DNA of 64,000 nt from NCBI GenBank assembly GCA_947095585.1, contig OX352761.1, forward strand, positions 61,394,882-61,458,881, written 5' to 3'. Positions 32,529-43,019 of this stretch are shown piece after piece. Position 1 is the first letter of the stretch, and the number at the start of each line of letters is the position of its first letter. The DNA is from Nephrocerus scutellatus (taxonomy: Eukaryota; Arthropoda; Insecta; Diptera; Pipunculidae). The translations under genes and the position numbers were made by a program. The notes beneath the pieces were generated by a model. That model was not told the origin of the DNA, did not search any database, and worked only from the letters and a program-made list of their open reading frames with translations.

Positions 32529-32903
32529 TGTAACATAGACACAGTCATCAGTAGTGGTCAGCAGTAGTTAGTCGTTAGCAGTAGGCAGTAGTCATCAAGT
32601 AGTCGTTACAAGTAGTCAACAGTCAGTCATCGGCAGTAGTCAGTCATCGGCAGTAGTCAGACATCGGCAGACAGCAGTATTGAGTAGTGAGCAGTAATCA
32701 GTCGTGAGCAGTGTTCAATCGTCGCCAGTCGTGTGGATCATCATCTCAACATCATCATTATCATCTTTGTGGTTACTCTTGTGCTAGCTTTTCACTTTGT
32801 CAATTTATTTTTTAATTAACCATCTTTGGTTAAACCTATGATTAATAATCTACTTGATTATAATAATAAAATATAAGGGTAGTTAAACCCTATCATTTTT
32901 ACA
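32529..32903 (+). repeat. 3' LTR of the Mdg3-like element
   Basis: Same 375-bp sequence as 27888-28262. It begins 14 bp after the pol stop codon, and its right edge abuts TATATATA. Confidence 0.95.
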
Positions 32904-33240
32904 TATATATACATTTGTATTTATACCCTTGTGTGGAAAGCAAAACCCTGTAAAAATTACAGGGGCATTAATTATATATTAGTATTTACCTTTTTTTGTG
33001 GAAGGCAAAAACCCTGTAGGAATTACTGGGGCCTTAAGTAAATATTGGTATCTGGTTGTATTTACAAGCAAGACCCTGTCGAACTTAACAGGGCCTTAAA
33101 TAAAAAAAATTTGTATTTGCTTATTTTTAAAACCAAGACCCTGTACAAACTAATGGGGCATTAATTAAATATTTGAATTTAGTTTTTTTTTGTCTAAGTA
33201 GATATTAGTAAAACATTATATAATAAAAAAAATCTGAAAT
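32904..33240 (+). repeat. Satellite-like ~60-bp repeat, right block
   Basis: Repeats the left block almost exactly: GGAAGGCAAAAACCCTGTAG, GGAATTACTGGGGCCTTAA, GGTATCTGGTTGTATTTACA and AAGACCCTGTCGAACTTAAC occur here as at 27627-27717. Together with the left block this means the array had a higher-order period of about 230 bp before the gypsy element landed. Confidence 0.7.
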
Positions 33241-34040
33241 TAACGGAACACCACTAAGTTTTGTTTTAATTTATTTTTTTTCTAACTTTACTCGATGGAG
33301 AGTTAATTAGTCTCAAGCAAGGTCATCATTTCTCTCAGCCTTTTTCGTGTTTCAGAGGGTAGCCGTGCACAGAGAAGATAACGGAGAGGGAATCAAAATT
33401 CAAGGGACATTTTTTTTGGAAGAACTTCTCGTTCCGAATCACGAATGGGTCCAACTAGACTTTTGGGGGTTAGGCCCCTATGTTTTGGTTTCGCATTGTT
33501 ACACGTTATTTCTTTTCCGATCAGTTAGTTCCCTTCTAGGATACCAATTCTTCTTCTTCTCCTTTTTTTTGTCCCCCAGTAAAGTGCACGCACAAAATTT
33601 TTTGTGTAATGTATATTAGTTTTGGTATGACAGGCAACAACCCCACCCACAACCCGACGAGCTTAAGATAGAGCATCGCTAGGCGTGCACTCCGCCGATC
33701 GTCACCCAAAACAAACCGCCCAAGTACCACAACAACAGGTATACTCGTCGTCACATATTGCTGCCACCAGAATAGTGCGCCAGAATGAACGACTCATTGT
33801 CATGAGACTCTGAGGGACATATATATATATATATATATATGTACATACATATGTATATATAGATGAATAAAGAAAGGCAAACATCTATATGAAAATCATT
33901 GCAGAAGGCCGATTATCGTTGCGTAGTATGTATGCACAAAAATTGACTGACAGTGCAAAAATGCTTAATTGGTTCAAATTTGGTCGTGCAAATTATTTCT
34001 GTATTCTGTTTATTATGTAATTTTTTGTTTTGTTATGTTA
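33241..34040. other. Intronic DNA without recognised gene; short (TA)n at 33820-33841
   Basis: Several T-rich runs and a 22-bp TA run. An open frame of 90 codons (33347-33619) has no recognisable domain and ends in a low-complexity Phe/Ser stretch, so I do not call it a gene. Confidence 0.5.
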
Positions 34041-34780
34041 CTAGCTGATTACCCCGGCTTTGCCCAGGTATTTATTTATCCCAAGATTATCTAAGGCATT
34101 GGTATGAAAAGAAAGAATTCTATCTAAAAACTAAAATCAATGTAATTTTTTATTCACAAAATAAATATTTTAAAGTAAAGAAACACTACACAAACTATAA
34201 AGAAACATTTTTTTTAAAATCTACTAAAATATTAGTTTAACACAAAACTTGATTATAAACAACATTGCTAGTTTCACCTCCAGGAGCAAGAATAAATAAA
34301 TTTTTAGGTGAGCCCACCCTAGAGCAAGCAACAAAGTTGTTCATGGGAGAAACATGGCGACCTCAAGTCCACTCCGCAGTATTTATTAGACTGATCCTGT
34401 GATTTGTTAATCGTAATTGAGAACGCAAGTCTTACTGGAAATTGCAATCTTTTAAAGTTAAGAGGTATATCCGTCGAAATGACTGGTATCCGTGGGATAA
34501 AAACTGTTTTATCTCTACCGTTACTGTTATTATATTGCCCAGCATCTTTTTTACGCACAACCTTGTTCCATTGCACATTTTTGGCGAATCAAGATTACGT
34601 AGTAAAATAATTGAAGATCCTACTTTGAGTAAAAGACGATTTGGTGGCAATCCAGCCAAATCTGGTGAGTTTAGGAATTCGGGTGGGAAATTAATGACCT
34701 CATCGGCATCTACTACAGTATGGATAGACTTGTATTCAGTGGCTACGCCTGGTAACATGGCAAATATTAGATTATTTATT
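34041..34780 (-). mobile_element. Helitron 3' end with PIF1-like helicase C-terminus
   Basis: On the minus strand the piece ends CCGGGGTAATCAGCTAG followed by T, the Helitron 3' rule, with an imperfect hairpin (GGGCAAAGCC) just before. Upstream the frame reads MLPGVATEYKSIHTVVDADE, then INFPPEFLNSPDLAGLPPNR, LKVGSSIILLRNLD and NGTRLCVKKML. After a frameshift come FIPRIPVISTDIPL, NFKRLQFPVRLAFSITINKS and SPCFSHEQL, the last motifs of Helitron helicases. The rest is lost where a Jockey element begins at about 34790. ITINKSQDQS replaces the usual TINKSQGQS, so a motif glycine is gone. Confidence 0.85.
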
Positions 34781-34890
34781 TATTTGCGTCTTGTGTTCCT
34801 TTTATCAAAAATCGGGGAGTTAAATAAAAGAGAATCTGGATAACTTTATCTATAACTTTATTAAATAACTAAACAAATGATAATACGAAT

Positions 34891-35028
34891 ATGCTAAGCT
34901 TCATAGAAAGAATGATGTCCATGATGGATAAAATTACGTCAAGACTAGACAGCTTAGAAAGCAGGTATGCTGTTAGGCATACAAACAACATGCCTTGTAC
35001 GTCGAATAATGTTAGACAAAAAAATTAG
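34891..35028 (+). pseudogene. Jockey ORF1 tail
   Basis: Reads SFIERMMSMMDKITSRLDSL then ESRYAVRH, a short amphipathic, coiled-coil-like end seen in Jockey ORF1 proteins, and stops at TAG 35026-35028. It overlaps the ORF2 start by 20 bases in another frame, the usual ORF1/ORF2 arrangement of this clade. Confidence 0.7.
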
Positions 35029-37669
35029 AATTGTTACCTGGAATGCCAATGGTATTCTCAGCAAAAAGCTTGAGCTTGAACTGTTTCTTCATGTCCATAA
35101 TATAGATATATGTCTCGTATCTGAATCGCACTTAAACAATCAACATAAAATAAGTCTTCGAGGTTATAAAGTATATAACGCAGCGTACCCAAGTAATTAC
35201 GGTATGGGAGGCAGTGCTGTAATTGTGAAGAATGATATAGATCATTACGAGTTTGGAAAAGTGGATAACCCAGACATGCAACTTGCAATAGTCACAATCA
35301 ATTCTGCCAAACAAAAGTTTAATGTGTGTGCATTATATTGTCCGCCCGGACCAAAAATTACAAACGAAATATACAAAGATGTAATTGCCCAGTTCGGAGA
35401 TAGGTTTATTCTTGGAGGTGACGACAACGCTAAACATACCGACTGGGGCTCCAGAGTAACGCTCACAAGAGGTAGACAACTACGAGAAGCAATTAGAGAT
35501 CTAGGATGTCGTTATCATTCAACAGGAAAGCCTACGTATTGGCCAACTGATACAAACAAAATTCCTGATTTGCTGGATTTTTTTATAACAAAGAGGATAG
35601 CTGAAAATTTCATTAGCATTGATGAAAATTATGACCTCAACTCTGACCATTCTGCAGTTATGCTAACGTTAAGTGAAAAAATTGTCAAAAAAGCAAGTAA
35701 GCCGACTCTTTGCAATTCATCCACAAATTGGTTGGGCTTTGTGAGAGACTTAGTTGGAAAAATAGACTTAACAGTCCCACTAAATAATATTGAACAGTTA
35801 GAGCATGCGGCCGAAGTCTTTATGCTAAATATTCAGAACGCAGCATGGAGCAACTCAAAAGTGGTAGAGCATAAAAACGTTAGTAATAAGTACCCAGCTC
35901 ATGTCATTGAGATGTTAAGACTGAAACGCAGGGCTAGAAGAAAATGGCAGCAGTCACGTCACCCTGATGATAAGAGAACCCTAAATATTAAAACACAGAT
36001 TTTGAGCAGAGAAATAAAAAGGCTAAAAGAGAATTCTTTTGTTAGCTACATGGAAAACTTGTCTACAACTAAAGAATCAAACTACTCGTTATGGAAAGCT
36101 ACAAGTAATGTGAAAAGACCGGTTTCTCACATGGCACCTATCAGAAAAGCTGATGGCTCATGGGCGAGGAGTGATTTAGAAAAAGCTGAAGAATTCGGGA
36201 GTCATCTTGCTGAAATCTTTACGCCTAAGAATATAGACTCTGATTTTGTGTTGGAGCAAGTAGAAAACAGTCGTGAAAGTAACATCCCTCAATTTCGAGT
36301 AAAAGAGCTTAAGAAAGAAATTAAAAATCTGAAACTGAACAAAGCTCCAGGCTTTGATCTAATAACAGCAGACATATTAAAGAATCTCCCATCCAAAGCT
36401 TTAACATGGTTAAGTTACATAATGAATGCGGCCCTAAAGTTCCGGTGCGTCCCAGGCATATGGAAAGTTGCTGAAATTATCATGATAAATAAACCTGGAA
36501 AACCTGCGTATGAAGCTAAATCGTACAGACCGATATCGCTGCTTCCCATGATGTCTAAACTTTTTTAAAAACTATTGTTTAATCGAATACAGCCTTTAAT
36601 AGAAAGTTGTAATATTATTCCGAACCATCAATTTGGGTTCCGTGCAAAACATTCTACCATAGAACAGGTTCACCGAATTACTAATGTTATAGAAAAAACA
36701 CTCGAAGAAAAGAAAATCTGCTCCACAGTTTTTCTCGATGTGGCGCAAGCCTTCGACAAAGTTTGGCATCCAGGTCTCATTCATAAACTTAATTGCTTTT
36801 TGCCTAAAGGTTATGTAGAAATCCTAGAGTCATATTTATCTGAAAGATTGTTTAGAGTGAAACAAGGAAATGAATACTCTCCATTAAAAGAAATTAATGC
36901 AGGAGTACCCCAAGGCAGTATATTGGGCCCAGTTCTATACATGATTTACACAAGTGATATCCCACAAACAGATAATGTAATGCTTGCAACATTTGCAGAT
37001 GACACTTCAGTAATGGCTGTTGGCTCAAACATCAATGAAGCTACGGATAAACTACAAACAGCTGTTAATGTGATCTCTAATTGGTGCAATAAATGGAAAA
37101 TTAAACTAAATGAAGTGAAATCTACCCATGTAAACTTCACAAATAGGAAAATCGAAACCCTTCCTGTTAAAATAAACGACGTTGTAATTCCACATGATAA
37201 CAAAGCAAAATATCTAGGAATGACACTAGATGCAAAACTTAGATGGAAAGAACACACCAAGATAAAAAGGAAAGAGCTCGATTGCAGATACAGAAATATG
37301 TATTGGCTGATTGGATGGCGCTCAAAGTTATCGATATACAACAAAATTTTGATTTACAACCAAACTTTAAAACCGGTGTGGACATACGGTATTCAACTAT
37401 GGGGCTGTGCTAAGCGGTCTAATCTTCAAAGTATCCAAACTTTTCAAAACAAAGTACTACGTAATATACTGAATGCACCTTGGTATGTTCGCAATACTGA
37501 TATTCATAGAGACATAAAAATTCCATCAGTGGTGGAGGAAATAAAGAAATTTGCTGCAAAGCATAAAGTTCGGCTAAACCAACACGTTAATGTGGAAGCA
37601 TCAAGTTTGCTTCACAATCAAAATGTTGTGAGGCGACTTAAACGGACCAACCCGTTAGAGTTGGGTTAA
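35009..37669 (+). CDS. Jockey ORF2 (EEP endonuclease, RT), one nonsense codon
   Basis: The start chosen is the Met of MLDKKIRIVTWNANGI because the conserved endonuclease opening follows at once. Endonuclease motifs: LVSESHLN near residue 36, LYCPPGP near 106, ILGGDDNAKHTDWGSR near 132 (D for F in the GDFN-type block), and LNSDHSAVML near 208. RT motifs: NKAPGFDLITADIL near 441, KSYRPISLLP near 503, FLDVAQAFDKVWHPGL near 577, INAGVPQGSILGP near 628 and FADDTSVM near 659, ending with NAPWYVRNTDIH. The single TAA is at 36566-36568, between RT blocks 2 and 3, and the same frame continues beyond it to 37669. All else looks intact, so the copy is young. Confidence 0.92.
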
Positions 37670-37915
37670 ATTTAAAAAAAAAAAAAATTTAGTAGCGCTG
37701 GAAAACTAATTAGTTTTCCAACTGTTTAAAATTATTTAGTACAATCCCAAAGAACTGACACGAAAATTAATAGTTAGCCTATCAAGACTAGTTTTAATAC
37801 TAACAAGGGAGGAGGTTTTTAGTTGGTGTGAGTCCCACAGTACCCACATTGGGTCTCTTTCAAAATTTTCCTCCTTCCCCAAAACAAAAAAAAAAAAACA
37901 AAAAAAAATAACTAA
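37670..37915 (+). other. Jockey 3' UTR and A-rich tail
   Basis: Begins after the ORF2 stop with an A run, holds the inverted pair GGAAAACTAATTAGTTTTCC, and ends in A-rich sequence interrupted by single C residues. The inverted pair could form a small hairpin in the RNA. Confidence 0.7.
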
Positions 37916-38041
37916 ACCAAATACGAAAGTTGAAAATTTAAAAAGGCACGTGCGTGTCGTCTACCATTTATAAAGCGACATGCATTTGCATGTGTTCTCG
38001 TGTTTACATGCAGGCTTGCTTGCCTAAATACTGTTGTTGTC
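37916..38041. other. Spacer between Jockey tail and CsRn1-like gypsy
   Basis: No feature recognised; may hold the remains of a gypsy 3' LTR, but no border is visible. Confidence 0.3.
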
Positions 38042-38266
38042 TTATTCTTTGATGTTTCCGATGGCTTTGGAACTACTGCTGTCTGCTGTGGTTCTTTTGG
38101 TACGTCTGTTGCGGTTGTTACGACAAATGCTTGAAGGCAACATTTGTCGATTGACAGTGAAATATTTGTCAGCCCGCTTGGTTACTTCGAATGGTCCGTC
38201 GTAGCATGGTTGCAAAGGTCTTCTAATTTTATCATTTCGAACGAACACATGCGTGCAATTAGACAA
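38042..38266 (-). pseudogene. gypsy (CsRn1-like) integrase C-terminus
   Basis: A 74-residue frame with CTHVFVRNDKIRRPLQPCYD, GPFEVTKRADKYFTV and a basic tail. This GPY/F-type module follows the integrase core. Confidence 0.8.
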
Positions 38267-39195
38267 CGCCTGTTCAACAAAAATTTAAGTTTGATCGTGA
38301 TGTTTGACGGGAGTTGGTGTCAGGCTTTGCATGACGCGGCGCAACTCCTTTTCACTGTTATCCTAAGTCTGTTGTTATTTTTGCAGGAATGCCGTAGCGA
38401 GAGATCTATCCTGAAATTAGGGCTCGAGCGACTGTTTCTGCCGATATGTTTGTTAACGGTATTGCTTCAGTCCATCTCGTAAAACGATCGATGATGGTAA
38501 GACAATATCGAAAATCTCGAGATGATATCATTGTGCCGATGAGATCCACGTTTATGTGTTCGAACCTCGTATCAGTGGTATGATATAGTTGAAGCTTCGA
38601 CTTGTTGTGTCTGTGGACTTAGGAACGTTGACACGGAATGCTATACGTATGTGGCTATACGAATCGTGCACTGATCAATTTGATTGTAGCGTTTGCCCCT
38701 GGATGTAATATGCCGTGCAGTTTCGACATGACTGCTGTGCATAGTTTCGTGGATACTAGCGGTCATGTGCGATGTTTTTAGTATAAGGAAATATTGTTTT
38801 CTGGAAAATTGAGAAGTTTAATAGAGAGTGTACTATTTGTATTGTACCTGGACGTAAAAGCTTACAAATTTCAGCATCGACTTTCTGCTCCTCCGCCATG
38901 GTGTCGTTGTCAATTCCGAAGTTTTTGATTTCTGCGATTCTACACAGTGTGTCGGCTATGTCGTTTTGCCGACCTGGTAGATGGCGTATGTCAGTCGAAA
39001 ACTGTGCCACGTAGTCTAGACGAGCTTGCCGCGGCGTAGCTTAATAGAGTTTTTGATAAAAAGCGAATGTTAACGGCTTATGGTCGGTATATATTATGAA
39101 GGAACGGCCTTCCACTTGATGCTTAAAATACCGTACTCCCTGGTACAATGCTAACAGTTCTCTATCGTAAGTGCTGTATCGGATCTGAGTGTCAG
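38267..39195 (-). pseudogene. gypsy (CsRn1-like) RNase H end and decayed integrase
   Basis: Broken frames give FSTDIRHLPGRQNDIADTLC (39005-38950) at the end of RNase H, then scattered zinc-module and core fragments without a continuous frame. Homology is weak but collinear with the RT above and the C-terminus below. Confidence 0.6.
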
Positions 39196-39895
39196 TTAAT
39201 TTTTTGAAAAAAATCCGATATGTTGTACTTCACCGTTAATGACTTGTTGCAATACTGCGCCTATTGCGAAGTCTGACGCGTCGACGGTCAATGTTAATTG
39301 TGCGTTTGGAGCTGGATGAAAAAGTAGTGGTGCGTTCGCAAGTTCAATTTTGCATGCATCAAATGCTTCTGAGGTTTGGTTGTCCCATTTGAGTGGGGTA
39401 GAATCGTTTTTAATGTTGCCGGTTATAAGTCGCTGTAACATTATTTGGTTTTCGGCGGCGTTAGGAATAAATCGGCGATAGAAGTTGATCATTCCTAAAA
39501 ATCTTTTTAATCCGCGAACGTCAGTTTGCTTAGGAAATTGTTTTATCGCTTCCACCTTTTGTTGAAGTGGTTTCACGCCGTGTTGATTTACAGAGTGGCC
39601 CAAAAATACTTCGGTTTGTTTGAATGAGCATTTTGAAACATTGATCGTTCGAAGATATTTTTCGTGTTCTTCTTCGTTTGCTGATGCCACACAGATGTCA
39701 TCGATATAAGCGAACGCATAATCTGTCTCACTCGAAAGAATTTGATTCATGTGTCGCTGAAACGTTTGGGCTGCATTGCGCAAGCCGAAGGTCATAAATT
39801 TAAATTCATATAATCCAAACGGTGTCGTTATAGAGGTCTTGGGGGTGTCAGATGGCTCTATTGGGATCTGGTGATACGCCCGCTGTCGATCGGAG
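39196..39895 (-). pseudogene. gypsy (CsRn1-like) reverse transcriptase
   Basis: After a junction-derived start the frame reads RAYHQIPIEPSDTPKTSI, TPFGLYEFKFMTFGLRNAAQ, TFQRHMNQIL and the catalytic AYIDDICVAS (near 39700). It continues with FLGHSVNQHGVKPLQQKVEA, GMINFYRRFIPNAA and LTLTVDASDFAIGAVLQQ of RNase H. A small deletion lies after HEKYLRTI near 39640. A stop ends the frame at 39196 in the RNase H domain. Confidence 0.88.
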
Positions 39896-40540
39896 CACCA
39901 TACCAACAAGATAGTGATCCGAGTCGCAGTTGGCACCTCGGTACGTTCGTAACATCATCAGGTTTGGGTTGTGGCGGCGGTCGACTAACACGTGGTCTAT
40001 CTGGTTGCGAGTGGCTCCATCGGGGGATACCTAGTTGGCTCTGTGGATATTTTTACGCGCAAACATTGTACTCGCAACGACCAACGATTGCTTGTTGCCA
40101 TCTCCATGGGTGCCAATGTACTGCCTGCATACTAGCTTCCTACCTTTTTTTAGCATTCATATCACCTAGAATGATTTTTAAATCACACTGAGGATAGGCA
40201 TACAGTTCCCGTTCGGGTGATTCAAAGAATTTTTCTTTTTCATCATCTGGGGAATCCTCTGTAGGTGCGTGAACGTTTATGAAGCTTATGTTTTTAAATC
40301 TGCCCCGCACGCGAAGGCTCCTAGATTGCTGTTATGTCATCATTGTATTTGGACAGAGTATTTAACTGTTGTGCAGCGCGTGCTCTATACAGCGATCGTA
40401 CGTTCCATGAGAAAATTCTTAAATAGTTTAGCCGTTTTCGTTGCCATGGTCATCGTTGTTCATCCGTGTATCCGAGGTTGATTTTGGGTTCCGTGATAAA
40501 GTTTTTTCACGGGTGAGCTAATTGGCCTCGCGCCAACCTT
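39896..40540 (-). mobile_element. RTE-like element, 5' UTR and endonuclease part
   Basis: The reverse complement matches 1395-1560 (5' UTR and ATTTTCTCATGGAACGTACG), then an endonuclease stretch shared with 51640-52000 (GTTCGGGTTGTGGCGGCGG on the + strand). The frame is broken. The left side is fused to the CsRn1-like gypsy fragment. Confidence 0.7.
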
Positions 40541-40624
40541 AGCCAAGTGACCAGCCCGATCAGGGATATTTACGGCCACTTGCAATTCTTATGCATTCTA
40601 TGTTATTACCTCTATTCTGTTGAT

Positions 40625-40745
40625 GGCTGACCACCAATAATAATGATAATAATAATAATGATAAATTTTTTTAATCATAATTACATAATTATAAACAATA
40701 ATTAATTATAAATAAATTTTAATTATTAATTAATAAATAATAATA
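40625..40745. repeat. AT-rich (AAT)n-type low-complexity tract
   Basis: Runs of AATAATAATGAT and long A/T-only stretches. It adjoins the 3' end of the minus-strand SINE, whose tail has a TTATTATT pattern, so part of it may be the SINE tail. Confidence 0.7.
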
Positions 40746-40748
40746 ATA

Positions 40749-41010
40749 TTCGGCGCGACAGGTCCAAGGCCTAGCTTCTCGCGACCATTTGTGTTGTGTT
40801 GTGTATATTTTTTGGACACAAATGGAAGGGACCTACAATTTAAGGCCGTATCCGAAGGGCGAATTGAGAAGCTTTCCCTGAAAAATTGTAACTCTCGGAA
40901 CGTCGCGAGAGGTGGGACACCGTGAAAAATACTTTTGGTGTTACTGAGATTTGAACCACGAACCTCCTTCTCAGTAGCCATGCGCATTTCCACTGAGCCA
41001 CGGCGCCCAC
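40749..41010 (-). mobile_element. tRNA-derived SINE, copy 1 (complete head)
   Basis: On the minus strand it opens GTGGGCGCCGTGGCTCAGTG (A-box-like TGGCTCAGTGG) and, about 35 bases on, has GGAGGTTCGTGGTTCAAATC (B-box-like GGTTCAAATC). These are the two internal RNA polymerase III promoter elements of a tRNA gene at tRNA-like spacing. The body of about 180 bp is shared with 42271-42540 and 52027-52245, and the 3' end runs into TTATTATT repeats. There is no intact tRNA fold, so it is a SINE rather than a tRNA gene. Confidence 0.75.
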
Positions 41011-41284
41011 AATTAACTAATAATAATTATTAATAAAATTATAGTTATTATAATTACAATAATAATAATAGTTATGTTTAGGTTATATACTATATAATTA
41101 ATATAACCATATATATACGTAGTCGCGCTTAAAACACCCGCGGACGTGTAGACGACACAGCCAAAAAGTTTAAAGAAATAGTGATTTAAATCATCTTTTA
41201 ATCAACTATAATTTTTTAATTTTATAGTTTTTTATTTAAAATATAACAAGTTTTTAAGAAAATATTTTTTTTTGTATTTTTCAG
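41011..41284. other. End of the 22-kb Sbf intron
   Basis: AT-rich with AATAATAAT runs, ending in the pyrimidine-rich acceptor TTTGTATTTTTCAG before the exon at 41285. Confidence 0.6.
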
Positions 41285-41636
41285 GTTATTAAATAAAAGC
41301 CTTCAAAACTGTTTGGGAGTAGATGAATATAATGTTGCTGCTGCAATTTTACCTATGGCTATGATTTTTTGTAGGAAATTGTCGACTGGTCTTATGCAAT
41401 TCGCTTATACATGTATTCAAGAACACTCTATTTGGAAAAATCTACAGTTTTGGGAGTCAGCTTTCTATCTTGATGTACAAGCAGAAATTAAAGCCTTGTA
41501 TGCAACAAACATTTTTAAGAAGACAAGTGAATTAGAAACGGATGTTGATAATATATGCATAGATGAACCCACCGCTTTAGAAGTAGCTGCAGAACAAATT
41601 AGGCAGAGACCGAATATTCCTGAAAACAAAATGAAG
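41285..41636 (+). CDS. Sbf: Sbf exon f (SBF2 region)
   Basis: Acceptor ATTTTTCAG, donor GTATGCTT. After the shared Lys codon it reads LLNKSLQNCLGVDEYNVAAA, ILPMAMIFCRKLS, QFAYTCIQEHSIWKN, FWESAFYLDVQAEIKALY and ends ALEVAAEQIRQRPNIP then ENKMK in phase 0. This matches the region of MTMR5/13 with the blocks F-C-R-K-L-S, Q-F-A-Y-x-C-x-Q-E-H and F-W-E-x-x-F-Y-x-D-V-Q. The next expected block, with S-T-V-F-S-Q-A-I-H-Y, was not found downstream in the window. Confidence 0.95.
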
Positions 41637-41839
41637 GTATGCTTTTAACTTGTTTAGATTTCAACATGATTCTTTGCATCTTCAATTGCTCTTGGTTCTG
41701 TCTTAGTACTGCACTTAGTTTTTCTAGCTTTTAAAACGATCTACTGTAGTACCTTGCACAATCTGCTTCTGAAAATTTATGTTTTGTTACACACCAAATT
41801 CAAAGTTTTTTTTATGTGTCTTAATTAATTTTAGGTTTT

Positions 41840-42965
41840 TTTTCTTTGAGCTAGTGAATGAGTTCGTAAAGCCACAGTGGCATTCTTCTCATGCAAAAAA
41901 GCCATTGGAAACAAATGATGTCTTCAACCCCATATCACTCATTGGCTATATTCAGCGGTGGTGCGTGACAATCGGCGTCGTAGTAAGACCAACACTTCTA
42001 TACGGTTTGGCTGTATGGTGGACTTCCTTAGATAAAACAATAAATCCTGACAAGCTAAGCAAAGATCAGCTTGTTTATGTATAACCTTACACTCGACATC
42101 TTCAGTAGACCAGTAACAGCTAGCGCAGCTATTTGCATCAGTGCAAACTCCCATTAGACCAGGAATGAAATCGGTAACTTCTCTGTTCTGACTTTATTCA
42201 AGATTTTAATAGATAACACAGACTACACCTTTCTGCAAATCAAAAAGTTCCAAGTAACCATCCACTCCGTCGCCGTGGCTCAGTGGATCAGTGGATAAGA
42301 GCTTCTGAGCAGGAGGTTCGTGGTTTGAATCTCAAAAATATTTTTCACGGTGTCTACCCTCTCGCGAAAGTCTGACAAACGTCCGAGAGTAATAACTTGT
42401 CACGGAATGCTTCTAAATTCGCCGTTCGGATCCGGCATTAAATTGTAGGTCCCCTCCATTTGTGTGCAAAAATATACATGCTCAACAGAAATGGTTGCGA
42501 GAAGCTTGGCCTTGGATCGCAATGGTCCGAATGGTTTTATTAACCATCAACTCGATATAATTCTGGAAGGAGGCGCTCACTTGGAAGATGAATAGTTACA
42601 CGTTTACACAAAAAGGGCTAAAACTGATGACGGGTTGGCGGAGGTGTTTTCCTCTAAAAGACTAAATCTTAGTCTCTATTTACGTCTTCCTAGTCCCTGT
42701 AGTGTTTTCCTGGCAGAAATTATGGCAATTAAAGACGTTTTATTTTGTCATATCCGCTAAGGATATCCGCATCTTCTCGGATTGCTTAGCTGCGCTGAAA
42801 TCCCTGGAATCAGTCTATACGAACTCTATTGTATCCCTAAACTCCTGATCATCTCTCCAGGAGATGGCTGAGCAGTTCAACATTCACCTCTGTTGGGTGT
42901 CAAATTGGGAATTATACTGCATATTTTGCCTGAAAATGGTTCTTTACGTTAAGAAGCAAAATTTT
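41840..42965 (+). mobile_element. Non-LTR retrotransposon relic with RNase H domain (I/LOA/R1 group)
   Basis: The first part (41950-42080) has VVRPTLLYGLAVWWTSLDKT and NPDKLSKDQLV, the segment after the RT in R1/I-type elements. The second (42680-42920) gives an RNase H: FLAEIMAIKDVLF, ISAKDIRIFSDCLAALKSLE and LQEMAEQFNIHLCWVSN, where DCLAAL holds a catalytic Asp region. A SINE (42271-42540) sits between the two. Multiple frameshifts make it a fossil. Confidence 0.75.
42271..42540 (+). mobile_element. tRNA-derived SINE, copy 2
   Basis: Opens CGCCGTGGCTCAGTGGATCA (A-box) and has AGGAGGTTCGTGGTTTGAAT (B-box, one change). The body with CACGGTGTC, CTCTCGCGAAAGTCTGACAA and CCATTTGTGTGCAAAAATAT matches copies 1 and 3. 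A short duplication CAGTGGATCAGTGGAT lies in the head. The end is degraded near 42520-42540. Confidence 0.75.
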
Positions 42966-43019
42966 GGTATGTAGGACTAAGATGCGAATATAAGACTTAT
43001 TGCTAATGAAATTCTGGAA

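Larger units (their letters stand above)
27888..32903 (+). mobile_element. Ty3/gypsy element, Mdg3/blastopia-like, near-intact
   Basis: Two 375-bp LTRs that I could not tell apart by eye bracket a primer site and a gag-pol frame with only two lesions. TA-type sequence lies on both sides, so the 4-bp target duplication (TATA) cannot be placed exactly. The order gag, protease, RT, RNase H, integrase places it in Ty3/gypsy. The gag with two zinc knuckles and the integrase block YNKKLGKKEGFLH suggest the Mdg3/blastopia lineage. No env frame follows pol. Confidence 0.93.
34790..37915 (+). mobile_element. Jockey-clade non-LTR retrotransposon, 5'-truncated
   Basis: Contains the tail of ORF1, a complete-length ORF2 with one in-frame stop, a 3' UTR and an A-rich tail (37880-37912). 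The 5' end lies within ORF1, a common result of incomplete reverse transcription. It interrupts the Helitron relic on its left. Confidence 0.9.
38042..39895 (-). mobile_element. Ty3/gypsy element, CsRn1-like clade, truncated at both ends
   Basis: Minus-strand order: RT, RNase H, decayed integrase, integrase C-terminus. The RT block YHQIPIEPSDTPKTSITTPF and the integrase end with FVRNDKIRRPLQPCYDGPF are characteristic of the CsRn1 lineage. The 5' side is cut at about 39895 against an RTE fragment. LTRs are not visible. Confidence 0.8.

Noticed and set aside
33347..33619. 90-codon open frame after the satellite block
   Set aside because: No recognisable domain, a low-complexity Phe/Ser end, and no splice or promoter context.
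40940..41010. tRNA gene on the minus strand
   Set aside because: A- and B-box are present but the cloverleaf does not close, and the same head is joined to a shared body elsewhere, so it is a SINE.
41779..42084. Open frame just downstream of the last Sbf exon, considered as the next Sbf exon
   Set aside because: The second half reads as the post-RT segment of an R1/I-type retrotransposon and lacks the Sbf block expected next.
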